A DNA stretch of 64,000 nucleotides from an uncultured Lachnospiraceae bacterium. GTDB lineage: Bacteria; Bacillota; Clostridia; Lachnospirales; Lachnospiraceae. The notes beneath the pieces are model-generated. The model made no database searches. It was not told where the DNA came from and was given only the letters and a program-made list of their open reading frames with translations. A program made the translations under genes and the position numbers. Positions 59,728 to 64,000 of the stretch are shown here, piece by piece; position 1 is the first letter of the stretch; each line of letters begins with the position of its first letter. The DNA is taken from positions 1-64,000 of the forward strand of contig CANQMR010000009.1 of the NCBI GenBank assembly GCA_947625015.1, read 5' to 3'.

Positions 59728-62329
59728 CTGCATTAACCTCCCTTTTTTGTTCTGTATTTCCCTCAGTAACTCTTTTCCGGCGTTCTAATGTGCAGAACCC
59801 CCAGAATAATAATATTCCCAATAAAGTGGCTGCGGCGCCCGCTAAAAGCCCCGGGCACCGATATACCAGTTTTATGGTATAATCTCCCTTTTCCAATCTA
59901 ACGCCTAAAAAACCTCGCAATATTCTAAGGCTTTCCGCCTTCTTTCCATTGACATACACCGTCCACCCCTCGTCATAGGGAATGGAGGTCATCAAAACGC
60001 CGGCCTTCTGCGGGGAAACGGTTCCCTCAATTCTCGTATCGCTGTAATCCGTAAGCTCCATGCCCTGGCTGGACAATACCTGGTAAAAACTTAAAAACTG
60101 TTCCCTTTCAAATTCCATCGGATAGCAGTAAAGGGTACCGCTCAAATCCTCTCCGTCATTTAAGATAAACTGGATATCCACAAGCTGCCCCGCCTTTACC
60201 TGCCCCACATGGAATATCTGACCCTGATAGCGGTCAAAGGCGACTTCATTGCCGTCAATCAATAAGGCAATCTTATGCACATTGCTTCCCCGGCAGTTCA
60301 TATATAAATCCATGTCATGCGGCACCGTATACACCATATCGGCCCGCGCGCTGTCGTTAGCGTTGCTGTACTCGGCATTATTGGCGTCCTTAAGCGCCAC
60401 ATTCACATTCGTGCCATAGGCGTTTACCTGCAACGGCTCCGAAATGCTGGAAAACACCGGTTCAATCCCGCTTAAGGCCCCGCACAACTCATTCTGTACC
60501 GTAAAGGGGCCGTTATCCCCGGTATCAAAAGTCAATATATCTTCATTCACCATATACCCCAAAGGCAGGACGTACGGGTTCTTATATACGGAAATGTGCT
60601 CCTCGTCCGCAAAATGATCCATATCCACATTGACGAAATCCCCGTCCCTGGTATAGACAAACTTCACGCCAAACAGCGCATTGGTCACCGGCGTCGCCCC
60701 ATAGTAAAGATATTCGTTGGCCCCGGTATAAAATCCTAAATCCGCCATAATATCCACTAACTCACCCCGGACGGTAGAGCCGAAAATCCCCACGCTTTTC
60801 ATATTATACCAGGTAGCTTCATCCACAAACAAGGGCTCTAATATATCGGACCGGTAAAAGGTCTCGGCGCCTTCCTCCACCCGTTCCTTTAACGATAGCA
60901 GAGTATCCGTATCCCCGTAATAATATTCCGGCTCCGAAGTACCTACCTGCTGAAAGGCAAAGAGGCCGTTGGCCGCCATCTCAAACAGGGAAACCATGGT
61001 AAGCAGCGCCATAAAGAAGGGCCGTTTCCGCGGCAGTTCCATATGCAGAATAAACAGAACAAGGTATACGGTCAAAAGGCAGCCGGTTACCAGATACACC
61101 TTGCCGTCATAGGTAACCTCTGCATGGTAATAACAGTAAACCACAAACCACATACTGACGATATAGGCTAAGACCAGCATGGGCAGCCGTATCTGCCGCC
61201 GCTTCAAATACGCCTCATAGGCCATAATAATCAACAAAAAGATATATAAAAAGGCAAACCGGTTGGGAATACCATACTGGTTATGAAAGCCATGCCAGAT
61301 ATAGTTGAGCATCTGATTATTAAAACTAATCACAAACAGCACCAGTAACAGGCTGTATTTTATCTTTTTCCCCAGAGAAATATCCCGGATAAAAAAGAAC
61401 ATCATCGCCAGCATTATGGTAAAAATCCCGCAATACAGGTTGGTTCCCCCATCCCCTACCTGATTGGTCATCACCTCGGAACAGAGCAGGTGGGAACGCA
61501 GGGTGTCCGCAAAGGAGCCGTAAAACTCCCACTCCGGCAGATCAAATTCCGCTGAGGCCGTAGTCATGATTCCCTTATAAGCCGGGAGCAGCACGACCGC
61601 ACCCATAGCCGCGGCAATCAGGGAGGAGACCGCAAACCGCAGACCTTTACAGAAAAAATCTTTTATGCCCCGAAAAGAAAAAGTTAAAAACCACAGCGCC
61701 AAAAACAGGCAAATCATAAAGCTGATATAATAGTTACAAATAAAACTATATAATAACGCCAGAATATACATCCGGCTGTCCTTTTTGGCAAACATCTTCT
61801 CCATTCCCAGAATAATTATGGGAAAAATGAAAATGCAGTCCAGCCACATCAGGTTCCAGTAATATCCCACCACATAACTGCTGAATGCGTAGAACAGGGA
61901 AAATACGATTATCCCCGGATTCTTTACCGGCTTTTTCCCTGCATGCATCAAAAAATAAGCAAAACAAAGCGCCGCAAGAATTATCTTAATCGTAATAATC
62001 ACATTAAGCGCCATGGGCAGATGGGATTTGGCGCACAGCATAACCAACAGATTCAGCGGACTGGACAGATAGTAAGACCAAAGGGATAAAAAGTTATTGC
62101 CCAGACCCACATCAAAGGTGTATTGCACGCTTTCTAAACCCTTGAGCTTTTCCTGATACTCGGAAAAAAAAGGAAGATACTGGTGGACTCCGTCCACCAC
62201 GACAAGGCATTTATCCCCGAAAGGGCCTACCTCCCCAATGCACCATGCTCCAAGCATCATCAGCACCGCAATGAAAAACGTAGCGGTATATACATATTTA
62301 TCCTTTAGAAATTCTGTCAATCGGTTCAT
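59714..62329 (-). CDS. YfhO family membrane protein
   Basis: 871 residues. About a dozen spans in the first 460 residues plus one near the C-terminus (GLLAGAAATLLGILLFWGF). The YfhO signatures are near the N-terminus (VVVDGVHQYLPFFSEYQEKL, FDVGLGNNFLSLWSYYLSSPLNLL) and in the external C-terminal part (SIPYDEGWTVYVNGKK). In Firmicutes YfhO proteins act in glycosylation of lipoteichoic acid or other wall polymers using lipid-linked sugars, so this is a predicted GT-C-type glycosyltransferase. It lies between hisA and the hybrid kinase. Confidence 0.9.
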   Translation of the reverse strand: MNRLTEFLKDKYVYTATFFIAVLMMLGAWCIGEVGPFGDKCLVVVDGVHQYLPFFSEYQEKLKGLESVQYTFDVGLGNNFLSLWSYYLSSPLNLLVMLCAKSHLPMALNVIITIKIILAALCFAYFLMHAGKKPVKNPGIIVFSLFYAFSSYVVGYYWNLMWLDCIFIFPIIILGMEKMFAKKDSRMYILALLYSFICNYYISFMICLFLALWFLTFSFRGIKDFFCKGLRFAVSSLIAAAMGAVVLLPAYKGIMTTASAEFDLPEWEFYGSFADTLRSHLLCSEVMTNQVGDGGTNLYCGIFTIMLAMMFFFIRDISLGKKIKYSLLLVLFVISFNNQMLNYIWHGFHNQYGIPNRFAFLYIFLLIIMAYEAYLKRRQIRLPMLVLAYIVSMWFVVYCYYHAEVTYDGKVYLVTGCLLTVYLVLFILHMELPRKRPFFMALLTMVSLFEMAANGLFAFQQVGTSEPEYYYGDTDTLLSLKERVEEGAETFYRSDILEPLFVDEATWYNMKSVGIFGSTVRGELVDIMADLGFYTGANEYLYYGATPVTNALFGVKFVYTRDGDFVNVDMDHFADEEHISVYKNPYVLPLGYMVNEDILTFDTGDNGPFTVQNELCGALSGIEPVFSSISEPLQVNAYGTNVNVALKDANNAEYSNANDSARADMVYTVPHDMDLYMNCRGSNVHKIALLIDGNEVAFDRYQGQIFHVGQVKAGQLVDIQFILNDGEDLSGTLYCYPMEFEREQFLSFYQVLSSQGMELTDYSDTRIEGTVSPQKAGVLMTSIPYDEGWTVYVNGKKAESLRILRGFLGVRLEKGDYTIKLVYRCPGLLAGAAATLLGILLFWGFCTLERRKRVTEGNTEQKREVNADEEK

Positions 62330-62385
62330 GTTATCTGTATCTTCATCTACTTCCGCAAATATTTTCCTATATATATCTGACAGGA

Positions 62386-63174
62386 TTAAGCCTCTGCGGC
62401 TTCCCTCATCATGGAAACAACCCTGTCATATTCCAGCGTGCCGCCGAATAAATCCAGAGCGCTGCCAATCGTCACATTTACCCGCCCTTTTCCCAGACGG
62501 CGGATTATCTCAATGTCCTCATAGGCGCCTACCCCTCCGGCGTAGGTAACGGGAATACTGCCATATTCCCCTAACATACTGACTAACTCCTGTTCCACGC
62601 CCTCCGCTTGGCCTTCCACGTCTACCGCATGGATTAAAAATTCATCTGCATATTCCTGCAACCGCTCAAGAGTGGCCGGCGACACTTCTTCCCTTGTAAA
62701 CCGTTGCCAGCGGTCTGTCACAATATAATATCTGCCGTCACGCTTGCGGCAGCTTAAATCCAAAACCAAATGCTCCCGCCCTACGGCTTTTACCAAAGCC
62801 CGAAGCCGGTCATAGTCTACTATGCCGTCCCGGAACACATAGGAGGTGACAATCACATGGCTGGCCCCCATGTCCAGAAACCGGCCCGCATTCTCCGGGG
62901 TAATCCCGCCCCCAAGCTGCAACCCGCCCGGATATTCACTAAGGGCTTTCTCTGCCTGTCTGACGTCCGCGTCATAATAGGGCGTTCCTGCCTTATTCAA
63001 CAAAATGATATGTCCGCCCGAAAGACCTGCCTTTTTATATAATCCGGCAAAAAATGATGCATCCTGCCGGGCCACATAATTCTCTTTGGCCTGATTGCCG
63101 GCGTCTGATAAGGTGCCGCCCACAATCTGTTTGACTTTCCCGTTATGTATATCAATGCAAGGTCTGAACTGCAT
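62386..63174 (-). CDS. hisA: Eukaryotic-type HisA (ProFAR isomerase)
   Basis: 262 residues. The start FRPCIDIHNGKVKQIVGGTL, followed by an insertion and GGHIILLNKAG, resembles yeast and plant HIS6 (eukaryotic-type family) rather than standard bacterial HisA with its VVDLxxGxxV start. Barrel-strand motifs are GLQLGGGI, HVIVTSYVF, LVLDLSCRK, IHAVDVEGQAEG, VTYAGGVG and VNVTIGSALDLFGG. It isomerises ProFAR to PRFAR in histidine synthesis. No other his genes are adjacent, as is usual for this variant. Confidence 0.9.
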   Translation of the reverse strand: MQFRPCIDIHNGKVKQIVGGTLSDAGNQAKENYVARQDASFFAGLYKKAGLSGGHIILLNKAGTPYYDADVRQAEKALSEYPGGLQLGGGITPENAGRFLDMGASHVIVTSYVFRDGIVDYDRLRALVKAVGREHLVLDLSCRKRDGRYYIVTDRWQRFTREEVSPATLERLQEYADEFLIHAVDVEGQAEGVEQELVSMLGEYGSIPVTYAGGVGAYEDIEIIRRLGKGRVNVTIGSALDLFGGTLEYDRVVSMMREAAEA

Positions 63175-63262
63175 GGCATATGCTCCTGATGATTTCCTAA
63201 ATGTATAACCAGCTTTATAGTATCACATTTCCTGCATAAATACAACAAAAATGCACACCTGT

Positions 63263-63394
63263 CTACTTTTTGGGCTGGTCCTTGTTTAGTTCCTTTTTCA
63301 CAGCAGTAATCCCCTTTTCAAACTGGGCAAACGCCGGATATTGACGTCTTACTGCGTATAGTTTTCCTGACAGCACAGAATTCATCTTTTTCAT
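63263..63394 (-). CDS. Possible small basic protein
   Basis: 43 residues from an internal ATG (MKKMNSVLSGKLYAVRRQYPAFAQFEKGITAVKKELNKDQPKK); the longer ORF in the track overlaps trmB. It is rich in Lys and Tyr, with no membrane segment. The ribosome site is weak (AGGATGG). It lies between trmB and hisA in the same orientation. I do not recognise it; composition looks protein-like but it could be spurious. Confidence 0.35.
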   Translation of the reverse strand: MKKMNSVLSGKLYAVRRQYPAFAQFEKGITAVKKELNKDQPKK

Positions 63395-63449
63395 AAACAG
63401 GCCATCCTGAATTTCTTGGTATATTCTATGCAGCGGGAAACATATTATT

Positions 63450-64000
63450 TCATGATTCCTGTGCGATTTCCATACGGCATATGGCATTGCCCTTTTCCAC
63501 AAACCGCTGCTCATATTCGGTCATCACATTGTCTTTTACAAACGCCGAATGATGCAGGTCAAAAGTATGGTTCAAAAGCTTCCAGCCCGGCGCCGCCTCT
63601 GCCTCCTCCAAAGAAAAATCAAAAAGCTCCCGGTTATCGGTCTTAAATATGATATGTCCTTCCCTTTTTAAAATCTTCGCATAACGCGCTAAAAACTGCC
63701 GGGAGGTAAGCCGCCGCTTGGCGTGGCGGTCTTTCGGCCAGGGGTCTGAAAAATTCAGATAAATCCGGGACACCTCCTCTTTGCCGAAAACCTCCGCAAT
63801 ATGCTCCGCCTCCATACGGATAAACAAGACATTGGGAAGCTCCGCCTCCTCCTGTTTTTCAATCGCGCGAATCAGCACAGAGGAATATTTCTCAATTCCC
63901 ACATAGTTCACCTCCGGGTGGGCAGCCGCCAATGTCATCAGGAACTGCCCCTTACCCATGCCGACCTCAATGTGTATCGGATTGTCATTTCCAAAAAGGG
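63450..64000 (-). CDS. trmB: tRNA (guanine-N7-)-methyltransferase, 5-prime end outside the window
   Basis: The ORF track starts at an internal ATG; the frame stays open to the window edge and reads FGNDNPIHIEVGMGKGQF, the SAM-binding motif of TrmB, so about 30-40 N-terminal residues are missing. Further motifs are GIEKYSSVLIRAIEK, IYLNFSDPWPKDRHAKRRLTSRQFL and FKTDNRELFDFSL. It methylates G46 in tRNA variable loops. It is upstream of hisA on the same strand. Confidence 0.93.
   Translation of the reverse strand, partial: LFGNDNPIHIEVGMGKGQFLMTLAAAHPEVNYVGIEKYSSVLIRAIEKQEEAELPNVLFIRMEAEHIAEVFGKEEVSRIYLNFSDPWPKDRHAKRRLTSRQFLARYAKILKREGHIIFKTDNRELFDFSLEEAEAAPGWKLLNHTFDLHHSAFVKDNVMTEYEQRFVEKGNAICRMEIAQES

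Overview
The window looks like a chromosomal segment of an anaerobic, motile Gram-positive Clostridia bacterium, most likely of the family Lachnospiraceae. The signs are the mbl-flhO-flhP flagellar/cell-shape neighbourhood, strong AGGAGG ribosome binding sites, a T-box leader on metG, a eukaryotic-type HisA, a Tad (type IVb) pilus operon, a BspA-like leucine-rich-repeat gene and a pyruvate formate-lyase locus with an anaerobic activase. No rRNA, tRNA, CRISPR array, prophage or intact insertion sequence was recognised. All calls come from reading the sequence and from remembered family features; no database search was run.

Layout. 0.2-9.1 kb (all minus strand): a DivIVA-like coiled-coil protein, a PAS/GAF sensor without an output domain, Mbl, two flagellar rod proteins (FlhO, FlhP), a FlgJ-type rod-binding protein, a BlaI/BlaR1-like pair and a small secreted protein. 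9.3-12.3 kb: a decayed helicase/regulator remnant, an XRE regulator, a hairpin-rich repeat element, a TraX-like membrane protein and a nitrilase-family hydrolase. 12.4-19.8 kb: a response regulator/histidine kinase pair, two small membrane proteins, a damaged BspA-like gene and a membrane protein fused to the tail of an Rpn-type nuclease. A near-identical 65-bp promoter block precedes both the response regulator gene and the BspA-like gene. 19.9-32.3 kb: metG with its T-box leader, manA, a MacB-like protein, an HlyD-like adaptor, two sugar ABC permeases, a large lipoprotein binding protein and a GH1 beta-glucosidase. 32.3-35.5 kb: a DUF885 protein and an anion permease.

35.5-40.0 kb is the most striking part. 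Pyruvate formate-lyase is split into separate genes: a 679-residue catalytic core with the Cys-Cys pair, a 77-residue cysteine-containing relative of the glycyl radical domain that lacks the radical glycine, and an 80-residue autonomous glycyl radical domain. An internal terminator, the activase, a roughly 544-bp imperfect hairpin and an 8-Cys ferredoxin follow.

40.1-48.0 kb (minus strand): a flavodoxin/SCP2-like protein, dnaX, ybaB, recR, a phosphofructokinase with mixed donor-site motifs, a small unknown protein and a large anchored protein of unknown function. 48.2-57.3 kb (minus strand): a Tad pilus operon (tadV, tadZ, tadA, tadB, tadC, flp, DUF5702, two TadE-like proteins, and an FHA protein) behind a good sigma-A promoter. 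57.6-64.0 kb: a DUF2508 protein, a hybrid histidine kinase, a YfhO-family membrane protein, eukaryotic-type HisA, a small ORF and trmB, which runs off the window edge.

Together the genes cover envelope and motility (Mbl, rod proteins, Tad pilus), sugar capture and fermentation (binding protein and permeases, GH1, ManA, PFK, PFL) and several sensory modules.
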